From the NCBI RefSeq assembly GCF_013415305.1, contig NZ_JACBXU010000004.1:124001-188000 (forward strand): 64,000 nt of DNA, in the 5' to 3' direction. Both the position numbers and the translations under genes were made by a program. Source of the stretch: Pantoea sp. WMus005. Its GTDB lineage: Bacteria; Pseudomonadota; Gammaproteobacteria; Enterobacterales; Enterobacteriaceae. The notes below the pieces were generated by a model. The model saw nothing but the letters and a program-made list of their open reading frames with translations. It made no database searches and was not told where the DNA came from. Positions 7,784 to 17,722 of this stretch are shown piece by piece (the first letter of the stretch is position 1; every line of letters starts with the position of its first letter).

Positions 7784-9520
7784 TCAGTTCAGCGGCCAGA
7801 TATGGTCGATGATCAGCTGCACCGAACGGTTACCGCGATACTCATTGATATCCAGCTTGTAGGCCAGTTCAACCTGACGAATGCTACTGTCGGGCCACAG
7901 CGTGGTATCAACATTAAAGGCGATACCGTCGATCAGCGGCCCCCCATCCAGCGGCTCAACCATCACTTTCAGATGCCGCTCGCCCACCAGTCGCTGTTGC
8001 AGCAGCTTAAATTTGCCGTCAAAAGCGGGCTCCGGGAACGCCTGGCCCCAGGGGCCGGCTTCGCGCAGCATTTCGGCGGTCTGCAGGGAAAACTCCTGCG
8101 GCTGCAGGGCGCCATCTGACCAGATGATGCCCTGCAGCGATTCGCCATCCAGCCACTCTCCGACCAGATCGGCAAAGCGCTGACGAAACTCCTCGTAGCG
8201 TGCGGTTTCCAGCGATAAGCCGGCCGCCATCGCGTGACCGCCAAACTTCATCATCAGACCAGGATGCAGCGTATCCAGACGCTCCAGCGCATCGCGCAGA
8301 TGCAATCCGGCAATCGAGCGGCCCGATCCTTTCAGTGTGCCGTCGCCCGCCGGAGCAAAGGCAATCACCGGACGATGGAAACGCTCTTTCAAACGCGAGG
8401 CAAGAATACCCACCACGCCCTGATGCCATTCGGAATGATAGAAGGCCAGGCCCAACGGCAGATCGCTCTGCTCGCGCTCCAGCGCCTGACACAGCGCCAG
8501 CGCTTCGCTCTGCATGCCCTGCTCTATCTCTTTGCGTGTCTGGTTCAGTGCATCCAGTTCGCTGGCTAACATCCGCGCCTGGCTGAGATCGTCAGTCATT
8601 AACAGCGCCACGCCCACCGACATATCATCGAGCCGGCCTGCGGCATTGAGCCGTGGCCCCAGCGCAAAGCCGAGATCGCTGGCCGCCAGCTGACGGGCAT
8701 CGCGATTAGCAATTTCCAGCAGCGCCCGGATGCCTGGCCGGCATTTTCCAGCCCGGATACGGCTGACCCCCTGCCACACCAGAATGCGGTTGTTGACGTC
8801 GAGCGGCACCACATCAGCAACCGTACCGAGCGCGACCAGATCGAGCATCTCCGCCAGATTCGGTTCCGTGCGTGTAGTGCCAAACCATCCCTGGGCGCGC
8901 AGATGGGCACGCAGCGCCAGCATCAGATAGAATGCCACGCCCACGCCCGCCAGCGCGCGCGAGGGAAAGTTACAGTCCGGCAGATTGGGATTCACGATCG
9001 CCTCAGCGGCCGGTAAGGTCTCGCCCGGCAGATGGTGGTCGGTAATCAGCACCGGAATCCCGTGCTGGTGGGCGAAATCAACGCCAGCGTGGGAGGAAAT
9101 GCCGTTATCGACGGTCAGGATCATCGCGGCGCCGCGCGCACGCGCCTGCTCAACCACTTCCGGGCTGAGGCCATAACCATCTTCAAAGCGGTTAGGCACC
9201 AGATACTGCACATTACCGCCGCCCATGCTGCGCAGCGCCATTACTGTTAGCGCGGTACTGGTCGCGCCGTCGGCATCAAAGTCGCCCACGACCATAATGC
9301 GACGTCCATCCAGCAGCGCCTGATGCAGCAGTTCCACTGCACTCTCTATCCCGCTTAAGGACTGATACGGCAGCAGGTTTTTCGCACCGCGCTCCAGCTC
9401 AGCGGCGTCACGCACGCCGCGTTGCAGGTAGAGCCGCTTCAGCAGCGGTGGCAGTGTGGCCGGTAACGCATCGTCAACCGTCACCTCACGGCGACGCAGT
9501 TCCACTTCCTGTTTTACCAC
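7784..9520 (-). CDS. recJ: Single-stranded-DNA-specific exonuclease RecJ
   Basis: A 5'-3' exonuclease on single-stranded DNA, used in RecF-pathway recombination, mismatch repair and base excision repair. The 578-residue protein has the DHH phosphoesterase motifs: GDFDADGATST (Asp80, Asp82, Asp84), TVDNGISSH and ITDHHLPG (Asp161-His162-His163), followed by the DHHA1 domain with GSGRSI and an OB-fold C-terminus. Length matches E. coli RecJ (577). It lies 3 bp after dsbC on the same strand, as in E. coli, and is probably co-transcribed with xerD and dsbC. Confidence 0.97.
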   Translation of the reverse strand: MVKQEVELRRREVTVDDALPATLPPLLKRLYLQRGVRDAAELERGAKNLLPYQSLSGIESAVELLHQALLDGRRIMVVGDFDADGATSTALTVMALRSMGGGNVQYLVPNRFEDGYGLSPEVVEQARARGAAMILTVDNGISSHAGVDFAHQHGIPVLITDHHLPGETLPAAEAIVNPNLPDCNFPSRALAGVGVAFYLMLALRAHLRAQGWFGTTRTEPNLAEMLDLVALGTVADVVPLDVNNRILVWQGVSRIRAGKCRPGIRALLEIANRDARQLAASDLGFALGPRLNAAGRLDDMSVGVALLMTDDLSQARMLASELDALNQTRKEIEQGMQSEALALCQALEREQSDLPLGLAFYHSEWHQGVVGILASRLKERFHRPVIAFAPAGDGTLKGSGRSIAGLHLRDALERLDTLHPGLMMKFGGHAMAAGLSLETARYEEFRQRFADLVGEWLDGESLQGIIWSDGALQPQEFSLQTAEMLREAGPWGQAFPEPAFDGKFKLLQQRLVGERHLKVMVEPLDGGPLIDGIAFNVDTTLWPDSSIRQVELAYKLDINEYRGNRSVQLIIDHIWPLN

Positions 9521-9523
9521 CGA

Positions 9524-10237
9524 TTAACCACCACGCTTCTGATTGTCCAGTACCTGCTTCAGCTCCTGCGGCGACTGATAACCCGGGATCATCATGCCGG
9601 TATCCGTCAGCATCGCAGGGGTGCCCTGAATGCCAAACAGCACACCCAGTTTGTAATGCTGAGAAATATCGATTTTGCAGCTGTCTGGTGCGGCCATCTT
9701 CGGCGCATTGCCTTTCATCGCCTCATCAAACGCTTTATTCCGGTCAGCGCTGCACCAGATCGCCTTCATCGCCGGTTCAATCTGACCATTCAGCCCCTCT
9801 CGCGGGAACGCCAGATAACGCACGGTAATACCCAGCGCATTGTAGTCGGCCATCTGCTCGTGCAGCTTGTGGCAATAGCCACAGGTGATATCGGTGAAGA
9901 CGGTGATCACATGCTGCTCTTTCGGGGCTTTGTAGACGATCATCTCCGGCACCAGCGCCTCGACTTTTTTGTCCAGCAGCTGGTTGGTGACGTTGACCGG
10001 CTGTTTGCCGCTGACGTCATAGAGCGGACCCTGGATCATATGTTTGCCGTCATCGGTCACGTAGAGCACACCGCTTTCCGACAGCACGGTTTTAAAGCCC
10101 GGCAGGGGTGACGGGCTGATCTCCGTCTGGTTCAGACCGAGCTTTTTAAGTGATTGCTGAATGGCGCTGTCATCGGCCTGTGCGAGACCGGAAAAGGCGC
10201 TGGCTAACAGAGCCAGCATGGCAAAATGCTTGTTCAT
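9524..10237 (-). CDS. dsbC: Periplasmic disulfide isomerase DsbC
   Basis: Shuffles wrong disulfide bonds in periplasmic proteins; it is kept reduced by DsbD. The 237-residue precursor has a signal peptide ending near Ala-Gln-Ala (residue 21), an N-terminal dimerisation domain and a thioredoxin domain with active site CGYC (Cys119, Cys122). A second structural pair is Cys162/Cys187, and a Thr-Pro loop (GTPAML) faces the active site. It sits 21 bp after xerD and 3 bp before recJ, the usual enterobacterial order. Confidence 0.97.
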   Translation of the reverse strand: MNKHFAMLALLASAFSGLAQADDSAIQQSLKKLGLNQTEISPSPLPGFKTVLSESGVLYVTDDGKHMIQGPLYDVSGKQPVNVTNQLLDKKVEALVPEMIVYKAPKEQHVITVFTDITCGYCHKLHEQMADYNALGITVRYLAFPREGLNGQIEPAMKAIWCSADRNKAFDEAMKGNAPKMAAPDSCKIDISQHYKLGVLFGIQGTPAMLTDTGMMIPGYQSPQELKQVLDNQKRGG

Positions 10238-10258
10238 TTTTATCCTTATGGCCGCGAA

Positions 10259-11152
10259 TCAGGCTCGCGGATGGTGTTGTTGATGTAACTGACGCAGCCG
10301 CTCAGTAGCGACGTGCGTATAAATTTGGGTAGTGGAGAGATCGCTGTGTCCCAGCAGCATCTGTACGACACGCAGATCGGCGCCGTGGTTCAGCAGATGG
10401 GTCGCAAAGGCATGGCGCATCACATGCGGCGATAGCTTTTCGCTGTCGATGCCCGCCAGCGTGGCGTAGTGCTTGATGCGATGCCAGAAAGTCTGGCGCG
10501 TCATCTGCTGCGCCCGATTGCTGGGAAACATCACGTCCAGCGTCTGCCCATTGAGCAGCCAGGGACGACCATGTTCCATATATTGCTCCAGCCAGTAAAC
10601 CGCTTCTTCACCTAAAGGCACAAGCCGCTCTTTATCCCCTTTACCGATAACCCGCACGACGCCCTGACGCAGGCTGATGTCGCTGAGCGTCAGGCCAATC
10701 AGTTCAGAGACGCGCAGGCCGGTGGCATAGAGCAACTCCAGCATTGCTTTGTCGCGCAGCTCCAGCGGAATATCGATATTGGGTGCCTGTAACAGCCGCT
10801 CGACCTGCGCTTCACTCAGATCTTTCGGCAAGCGTTGCGGCAGTTTTGGCGCGGACAGCAGCGCGCTGGGATCGTCCAGGCGCAGCTTTTCGCGATAAAG
10901 ATACTGAAACAGGCGACGCATGGCGCTGAGCAGCCGCGCGGAGCTGGTCGCCTTGTAGCCACCCTCCAGCCGTTCAGCCAGGAACTGCTGCAGATCCAGC
11001 GGCGTCACGCTAAGCAACGTCAGCTGGTGATGCGCCAGCCAGCCGGTCAGCGTCTGGAGATCCTGGCGATAAGAGGAGAGAGTATTCTGCGCCAGATTGC
11101 GTTCAATCCAGAGCGCATCAAGAAACTGTTCTGTCAGATCGCTGTCCTGCAC
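10259..11152 (-). CDS. xerD: Site-specific tyrosine recombinase XerD
   Basis: With XerC and FtsK it resolves chromosome dimers at dif. The 297-residue protein has an N-terminal SAM-like core-binding domain (about 1-85) and a catalytic domain with all six expected residues: Arg147, Lys171, His243, Arg246, His269 and the nucleophile Tyr278, each one lower than in E. coli XerD. It starts with GTG, chosen because it gives the family length and N-terminus (EQFLDALW). It is first in the xerD-dsbC-recJ-prfB-lysS run and is divergent from fldB. Confidence 0.97.
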   Translation of the reverse strand: MQDSDLTEQFLDALWIERNLAQNTLSSYRQDLQTLTGWLAHHQLTLLSVTPLDLQQFLAERLEGGYKATSSARLLSAMRRLFQYLYREKLRLDDPSALLSAPKLPQRLPKDLSEAQVERLLQAPNIDIPLELRDKAMLELLYATGLRVSELIGLTLSDISLRQGVVRVIGKGDKERLVPLGEEAVYWLEQYMEHGRPWLLNGQTLDVMFPSNRAQQMTRQTFWHRIKHYATLAGIDSEKLSPHVMRHAFATHLLNHGADLRVVQMLLGHSDLSTTQIYTHVATERLRQLHQQHHPRA

Positions 11153-11254
11153 GTTGTCTCCGCCGTCTGGTGTAAAATCATGCTCATTATGCCTGATTCA
11201 GCAGCGCTTCTGGTACAATTGCGCCAAAGTCAGTATTTACAGAGTGTTATCTGC

Positions 11255-11773
11255 ATGAAAATCGGTCTTTTTTACGGTTCCAGTACCTGTTACACCGAAA
11301 TCGTAGCGGAGAAAATTCGCGATTTTATTGGCGAAGAGTTAGTGACGCTGCATAACGTGAAAGATGACGACCCGCGCCTGATGGAGCAATACGACTTGCT
11401 GATCATGGGCATCCCGACCTGGGATTTCGGTGAGTTGCAGGAGGACTGGGAGGCGATCTGGACGCAGCTGCCCGCACTGAATCTGCAAAACAAGATTGTC
11501 GCGCTCTATGGCATGGGCGATCAGATTGGTTATGGCGAGTGGTTTTTAGATGCGCTCGGCATGCTGCACGATTTGCTGCAGCCAATGGGCGTGCGTTTTG
11601 TCGGCTACTGGCCGCTTGAGGGTTATGAGTTCACCAGCCCTAAACCGCTGAGTGCCGATGGTTCGCAGTTTGTGGGTCTGGCGCTGGATGATGTAAATCA
11701 GTTTGAGATTACCGATGAGCGCGTTGAGCAATGGTGCGAGCAGGTGTTAACCGAAACCGCCGCGCTGCTCTGA
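11255..11773 (+). CDS. fldB: Flavodoxin 2
   Basis: A small FMN electron carrier, SoxRS-induced in E. coli. The 172-residue protein begins with the FMN phosphate loop [12 protein letters not shown] and has the [11 protein letters not shown] and [11 protein letters not shown] flavin-stacking loops of long-chain flavodoxins. The start at 11255 was chosen over an upstream ATG because [10 protein letters not shown] is the family N-terminus and the longer reading overlaps xerD. It is divergent from xerD with about 100 bp between, as in E. coli. Confidence 0.95.
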   Translation: MKIGLFYGSSTCYTEIVAEKIRDFIGEELVTLHNVKDDDPRLMEQYDLLIMGIPTWDFGELQEDWEAIWTQLPALNLQNKIVALYGMGDQIGYGEWFLDALGMLHDLLQPMGVRFVGYWPLEGYEFTSPKPLSADGSQFVGLALDDVNQFEITDERVEQWCEQVLTETAALL

Positions 11774-11780
11774 CCGGCCA

Positions 11781-11813
11781 GCGCTCTGGATTGCCGCTGC
11801 TGAACCAGAGCGC
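11781..11813. terminator. Inverted repeat between fldB and ygfX
   Basis: GCGCTCTGG / CCAGAGCGC with a 15-base spacer lies between convergent fldB and ygfX. There is no U-run, so a terminator role is uncertain. Confidence 0.4.
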
Positions 11814-11858
11814 CAGCAAATGAACGGCTGTCACCGCCCCTCGCCGACCCCGCTGCCA

Positions 11859-12269
11859 TTAATGCCGCGCTTTGCTGAAACAGCAGGCGCGTAAAGCACG
11901 CCATTCTCCAGGCTGCATATTGTCCCGCATCAGCCACCAGCGCAGCGTGGCCCCGTTTTCACTCCGGGCCACCATCAGCACGCCAATCGGTAACCAGCGT
12001 AGCGGTTGAGTTGGCCGCCAGCGTTTTCCCTGCCAGATCCAGTAATGGGGGCCTTCCCGCTGTAATCCGCCGTGCCGCTGAATCAATCGCCAGACGCTGA
12101 GCCAGCCCTCAGCCAGCAACAGCAGAATAATCGGCGTCTTAATCAGCCAGCCGCCCACAGGCAGGGGCATCATTAAGACACCGGTGACGGCGGCCAACAG
12201 CCAGGCGCACAGTATGGCGCACGCCAGGCGAGAAGGCTTCAGCTTACATTGCCACGGGGCCGCGGTCAT
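11859..12269 (-). CDS. ygfX: YgfX family membrane protein
   Basis: A 136-residue inner-membrane protein with two hydrophobic helices (about residues 15-35 and 41-61) and a basic, Trp-rich cytoplasmic tail, as in E. coli YgfX (CptA). YgfX was reported as a toxin acting on FtsZ and MreB with SdhE as antitoxin, but SdhE's established role is flavinylation, so the toxin-antitoxin view is disputed. Its start lies 26 bp inside sdhE, pointing to translational coupling. It is convergent with fldB. Confidence 0.9.
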   Translation of the reverse strand: MTAAPWQCKLKPSRLACAILCAWLLAAVTGVLMMPLPVGGWLIKTPIILLLLAEGWLSVWRLIQRHGGLQREGPHYWIWQGKRWRPTQPLRWLPIGVLMVARSENGATLRWWLMRDNMQPGEWRALRACCFSKARH

Positions 12270-12510
12270 GGTTACGCTGCTGGATCAGATTCACCATCCG
12301 CTTAAGCTCCGGATCTTTTGGCTCACCGTGATTCATCAGCCAGTTGAACAGATCGGGATCGTCACTCTTCAGCAAATCAACAAAGACCTGCTTATCGGTA
12401 TCGTTCAGCGTGTCATACTCAAATTTGAAGAACGGCATAATAGCCACATCCAGCTCCAGCATGCCGCGACGGCAGGCCCACTGAATACGTGATTTATCAT
12501 TAATATCCAT
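12244..12510 (-). CDS. sdhE: FAD assembly factor SdhE
   Basis: Promotes covalent FAD attachment to succinate dehydrogenase SdhA and fumarate reductase FrdA. The 88-residue helical protein carries the conserved RGMLE (RGxxE) motif at Arg15-Glu19. The start MDINDKSR was chosen over a 31-residue longer reading because it gives the exact family length. It overlaps ygfX by 26 bp and is divergent from ygfZ, the conserved enterobacterial arrangement. Confidence 0.95.
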   Translation of the reverse strand: MDINDKSRIQWACRRGMLELDVAIMPFFKFEYDTLNDTDKQVFVDLLKSDDPDLFNWLMNHGEPKDPELKRMVNLIQQRNHDRGPVAM

Positions 12511-12736
12511 GCAGCAATTTCCACAATTCACAACGTGGCCGCTAGTGTAACCTGGTTTAATGCGGCTCGCAGGCACAGCGTCGCAGGCTGTGCAACCTGC
12601 CACATTTCAGATTGTATCTTTTCAGGGTTATCACGCCTTTTGTGCGCCGTTTTCCGTAAACAGGTTGCATTGCCAGTCGGCTCTTTTAACATTAAAGATA
12701 ATGTTCCGGATGAACCTTCTTATACAGGATATCTCC

Positions 12737-13723
12737 ATGCCCACTTTTACTTTACCGCCGCGCCAGCCTGCCGCGTCGTCTCGTTTGCCATTAACCCTGA
12801 TGTCACTGGATCGCTGGGCGCTGGTTTCTATTACCGGTGCCGACAGCACCGCTTACCTGCAGGGTCAGTTAACGCTGGATGTCGCGGCGCTGGATGCAGA
12901 CCATCATTCGCCTGCCGCACACTGCGATGCTAAAGGCAAAATGTGGAGCAATATGCGCCTGTTCCATCGCGGTGAAGGCTATGCCTATCTGATCCGTCGT
13001 GAACTGCGCGACACTCAGCTGCCCGAGTTAAAAAAATACGCGGTATTTTCGAAAGTGACGATGGCAGCTGACGATGAATCCGTGTTGCTGGGCCTGGCCG
13101 GTTTTCAGGCACGCGCCGCGCTGGCGAATCTGTTTGATAGCCTGCCCGACAGCGAGAAACCGGTCGTGCAGCAGGGAGAAACGACGCTGCTATGGTTTGC
13201 CCAACCCGCCGAACGTTTTCTGATTGTCACCTCGCTGGCCCAGGCAGAAACGCTGAAGCAGAAGCTTAATGACGATGCACAGTTCAATGACAGCCAGCAG
13301 TGGCTGGCGCTGGATATTGAAGCGGGGATTCCGGTTATCGATCCCGCCACCAGTGTGCAGTTTATTCCGCAGGCCACTAACCTGCAGGCACTGGATGCTA
13401 TCAGCTTCAAAAAGGGCTGCTATGCCGGTCAGGAGATGGTCGCCAGGGCGAAATATCGCGGTGCCAATAAACGCGCACTCTACTGGCTGGCGGGTCAGGC
13501 AAGTCATCTGCCAGAAGCCAATGCTCCGCTGGAGTTACAGATGGGTGAGCGCTGGCGTCGTACCGGCAGCGTGCTGGCTGCGGTGCAGTTAGATGATGGA
13601 ATCAGCTGGATTCAGGTGGTGATGAATAATGATCTGGAGCCAGATAGCGTGTTGCGGGTTGAGGGTGATGAAGGCGGGCATCTGACCATTCAGCCGCTGC
13701 CCTACTCGCTGACTGAAGAGTGA
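12737..13723 (+). CDS. ygfZ: tRNA-modifying/Fe-S cluster repair protein YgfZ
   Basis: A folate-binding protein related to GcvT, needed for full activity of some Fe-S enzymes such as MiaB. The 328-residue protein has the signature KKGCYAGQE with the essential Cys228, at the same number as in E. coli. The start at 12737 fits the family N-terminus (E. coli 326 residues); the longer upstream frame has no family resemblance. It is divergent from sdhE, and its 3' end faces trhA across a strong hairpin. Confidence 0.95.
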   Translation: MPTFTLPPRQPAASSRLPLTLMSLDRWALVSITGADSTAYLQGQLTLDVAALDADHHSPAAHCDAKGKMWSNMRLFHRGEGYAYLIRRELRDTQLPELKKYAVFSKVTMAADDESVLLGLAGFQARAALANLFDSLPDSEKPVVQQGETTLLWFAQPAERFLIVTSLAQAETLKQKLNDDAQFNDSQQWLALDIEAGIPVIDPATSVQFIPQATNLQALDAISFKKGCYAGQEMVARAKYRGANKRALYWLAGQASHLPEANAPLELQMGERWRRTGSVLAAVQLDDGISWIQVVMNNDLEPDSVLRVEGDEGGHLTIQPLPYSLTEE

Positions 13724-13728
13724 TTTAA

Positions 13729-13764
13729 CGGCATAGCCCTTCCATTAACCGAAGGGCTATGCCG
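13729..13764. terminator. Hairpin between convergent ygfZ and trhA
   Basis: Perfect 14-bp arms CGGCATAGCCCTTC / GAAGGGCTATGCCG with an 8-base loop. There is no long U-run on either side, but the position between convergent genes supports a terminator role. Confidence 0.65.
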
Positions 13765-13772
13765 CCATCTAC

Positions 13773-14438
13773 TCAGCGCACATAGAAGTAGATGGCGCAG
13801 AAGTGACAGAGACTGCCGCCCAGTACGAACAGATGCCAGATGGCGTGGTTAAAGGGAATGCGGCGCGCCACATAGAAAATCACCCCCAGCGAATAGATAA
13901 TTCCGCCTGCGGCCAGCAGCCAGATGCAGCCCGCCGGCAGGATCATCGCCAGCTGATAAACCACAATCAGCGATAACCACCCCATACAGAGATAGGTCAC
14001 CAGCGACAGCGCTTTAAAGCGATGCGCAATCGTGAGCTTGAACACGATACCCGCCATTGCCAGCCCCCAGATCACCGCCATTAATCCATACGCCAGCGGC
14101 GTCCTTAGTCCGACCAGCAGAAACGGCGTATAGGTGCCTGCGATCAGCAGATAGATGGCGCAGTGATCCAGCTTTTTCAGCCAGGGTCTGGCCGCTCCAT
14201 CCGGAATAGCGTGATAGAGCGTTGAGGCCAGAAACAACAGGATCATGCTGCCGCCATAGAGGCTGTAACTGATGAAGGTGAGGGTGTCAGCCTGCCTCAC
14301 AGTGGCCTGATTGAGCATCAGTATCAGTCCGACGATACCAAACAGGCAGCCCAGACCGTGACTGATACTGTTGGCAATTTCTTCGGCGACGGAATAGCCC
14401 GCAGCGGGCCGGTGTTTTTGAGAAAGTGTGGTGGTCAT
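13773..14438 (-). CDS. trhA: Hemolysin III family membrane protein TrhA (YqfA)
   Basis: A seven-helix inner-membrane protein of the hemolysin III/PAQR family, linked in E. coli to membrane energetics and lipid homeostasis. The 221-residue protein has the family core [20 protein letters not shown] and the C-terminal NHAIWH, whose His residues, with an Asp (DHCAIY), form the putative metal site. The ATG at 14438 is preferred over 14492 because AGGAA precedes it and it matches the E. coli length (219). In E. coli yqfB lies between yqfA and bglA; here a divergent rpiR-type gene does. Confidence 0.9.
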   Translation of the reverse strand: MTTTLSQKHRPAAGYSVAEEIANSISHGLGCLFGIVGLILMLNQATVRQADTLTFISYSLYGGSMILLFLASTLYHAIPDGAARPWLKKLDHCAIYLLIAGTYTPFLLVGLRTPLAYGLMAVIWGLAMAGIVFKLTIAHRFKALSLVTYLCMGWLSLIVVYQLAMILPAGCIWLLAAGGIIYSLGVIFYVARRIPFNHAIWHLFVLGGSLCHFCAIYFYVR

Positions 14439-14502
14439 ATCAGGTTCCTGAACAGCGCCATAGCAGTGATAACTGTTACCCAGCGTAGACAATAATTTTT
14501 TC

Positions 14503-14520
14503 AGTGTACACGTGTACGCT
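14503..14520. promoter_or_regulatory. 18-bp near-perfect palindrome between trhA and the RpiR gene
   Basis: AGTGTACACGTGTACGCT has a perfect 12-bp palindromic core (GTACACGTGTAC) and one mismatched pair outside it. It lies in the 169-bp gap between divergent genes, 88 bp before the regulator start. It looks like a dimeric repressor operator. The cognate regulator is not proven. Confidence 0.5.
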
Positions 14521-14607
14521 AAAAATACTCACTGAAATTCACTATCCCTTAAACCCCGTACTGAATCTGGTAAACTGACCGCCGGTCAACTGTTCAATGA
14601 GTCCTCC

Positions 14608-15327
14608 ATGTTTTCGCATCGCGATCTCGCCCGCCTTAACGACCTGGAAATGCAGGTCTATCAGTTCATCATTAAGCACCGTGAAGGCGTCAGCTACATG
14701 ACGATCCGCGAGCTGGCTGAGCAGGCCGGTGTCTCCACTACTACTGTGCTGCGTTTCTGCCGCAAGATGGATTGCGAAGGCTGGTCGGAGTTCCGCATCC
14801 GCCTGCGCTTAAGCGAGCAACAGAGTGCGCCACTGCTTAACACGGCGGGCGTCAGCGAGATGCTGAGCTTTTTCAAAAGTATTAATAACCCGGAATTTGA
14901 ACAGCTCATCACCCAGGCCGCACAGAAAATCAATCAGTCAGATCAGGTCTTCTTTATTGGCGTAGGCACCTCCGGCAGTCTGGCAAAATATGGCGCACGT
15001 TTTTTCTCTAACCTTGGTAAATTCAGCCATGCGATTGACGATCCCTATTATCCGGTCAGCCCTGATCTGTATGACAATGCTGTCGCCATTATTTTATCGG
15101 TCTCTGGCGAAACGGAAGAGATCCTGCGCATAGCCAGCCAGTTCAGCCTGAATAAGTGCAAAATCATTGCAATAACTAATACGGAAAGCTGCTCACTGGC
15201 GAAAATTGGTGATTTCAACCTCTGCTACCATGTGCCGATTATCCGCATGGCGGACAATTCTGACATTACGACTCAGGTGCCGGTAACCTATATTATTGAA
15301 GCGATCGGTCGCCAGCTCGGGAAATAA
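14608..15327 (+). CDS. RpiR/MurR-family transcriptional regulator
   Basis: A 239-residue sugar-phosphate-sensing regulator. It has an N-terminal RpiR helix-turn-helix (about 1-77, with IRELAEQAGVSTTTVLRFCRKM) and a C-terminal SIS domain (about 105-235) with GVGTSGSLAKYGARFF and SVSGETEEI, the phosphosugar-binding elements. It lies 115 bp before bglA on the same strand, so it most likely controls bglA in response to a phospho-beta-glucoside or glucose-6-phosphate; this is inference. The gene is absent from this position in E. coli K-12. Specific named orthologue not recognised. Confidence 0.9.
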   Translation: MFSHRDLARLNDLEMQVYQFIIKHREGVSYMTIRELAEQAGVSTTTVLRFCRKMDCEGWSEFRIRLRLSEQQSAPLLNTAGVSEMLSFFKSINNPEFEQLITQAAQKINQSDQVFFIGVGTSGSLAKYGARFFSNLGKFSHAIDDPYYPVSPDLYDNAVAIILSVSGETEEILRIASQFSLNKCKIIAITNTESCSLAKIGDFNLCYHVPIIRMADNSDITTQVPVTYIIEAIGRQLGK

Positions 15328-15439
15328 AACAGGCTGTTTTTTAGATGTAACAAACGCAATTATCTGCGCGCTGTTATATCGTGACTTTCATTATTGCCTT
15401 GCTACACTCAGCTCAATTTCAATATCCGTAATGGGGTGA

Positions 15440-16882
<1,443 letters not shown>

Positions 16883-16912
16883 TTACGCAAGACGCATAAG
16901 CTACGAAGCAAG

Positions 16913-17656
16913 TTAACGACCACCGGCAGCGTCAATGATGCTGCCGGTGATGTAAGAGGCCGCGTCGCTGGCCAGCCAGACGATCGCTTCCGCCACCTCT
17001 TCTGCCTCACCGCCGCGCCCCATCGGAATGACACTGGCCAGCCTGTCCACCCTGCCCGGCTCTCCGCCATCGGCATGCATCTCTGTATAGATGAATCCCG
17101 GGCGTACGCCATTGACCCGAATCCCCTGCTGCGCCACTTCCAGCGACAATCCTTTGGTCAGCGTATCCATCGCCCCTTTTGAGGCGGCGTAATCAACATA
17201 TTCGCCAGGCGCACCGATACGCGACGCGGCCGACGAGACATTTACAATCGCACCACCCTGACCGCCATGATGGGTACCCATTCGCTTAACCGCCTCACGA
17301 CAGCAGAGAAAAGATCCGATGACGTTGGTCGCAAAGACCTTATGCAAGCGAGCCGCATCAAGCTGTTCGGTGCGGCATTGCTGAAACAGAATCCCGGCGT
17401 TGTTCACCAGCAACGCCAGCGGTTCAGACTGCTGATCGAGCTGCGCAAACATCGCCATCACCTGAGGTTCATCACTGATATCTGCCTGAACCGCAAAGGC
17501 TTCACCGCCCTGCTGCCGGATCTGCGCCACCAGCTGTTGCGCTTCGGCCTCGCGATGACGATAGTTTACCGCAACCCGATAACCCCGGGCTGCCAGTAAC
17601 AGCGACGTAGCCCGCCCGATACCGCGACTGCCTCCCGTGACCAATGCCAGTTTCAT
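16913..17656 (-). CDS. ygfF: Short-chain dehydrogenase/reductase YgfF
   Basis: A classical SDR of 247 residues, probably an NADP(H)-dependent oxidoreductase; E. coli YgfF is annotated as a glucose-1-dehydrogenase-like protein. The Rossmann motif TGGSRGIG is near the N-terminus, followed by NNAGI, catalytic Ser in NVSSAAS and YVDYAASK (Tyr-x3-Lys). The ATG at 17656 follows GGAGA and matches the family start. It lies downstream of gcvP, separated by a terminator-like hairpin, so it is probably transcribed from its own or a readthrough promoter. Confidence 0.9.
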   Translation of the reverse strand: MKLALVTGGSRGIGRATSLLLAARGYRVAVNYRHREAEAQQLVAQIRQQGGEAFAVQADISDEPQVMAMFAQLDQQSEPLALLVNNAGILFQQCRTEQLDAARLHKVFATNVIGSFLCCREAVKRMGTHHGGQGGAIVNVSSAASRIGAPGEYVDYAASKGAMDTLTKGLSLEVAQQGIRVNGVRPGFIYTEMHADGGEPGRVDRLASVIPMGRGGEAEEVAEAIVWLASDAASYITGSIIDAAGGR

Positions 17657-17674
17657 GCTGATTCTCCATAACAA

Positions 17675-17694
17675 AGGGCCGACAAATCGGCCCT
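17675..17694 (-). terminator. Terminator downstream of gcvP
   Basis: On the minus strand, AGGGCCGA-TTTG-TCGGCCCT is followed by TTGTT. It lies between gcvP (stop at 17723) and ygfF (start 17656). Confidence 0.7.
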
Positions 17695-17722
17695 GTAAAG
17701 TTACTGCCTGCCTGCGAGGCGA

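Noticed and set aside
12560..12736. N-terminal extension of YgfZ
   Set aside because: It overlaps the sdhE-ygfZ divergent promoter region and has no family match; MPTFTLPP at 12737 is the natural start.
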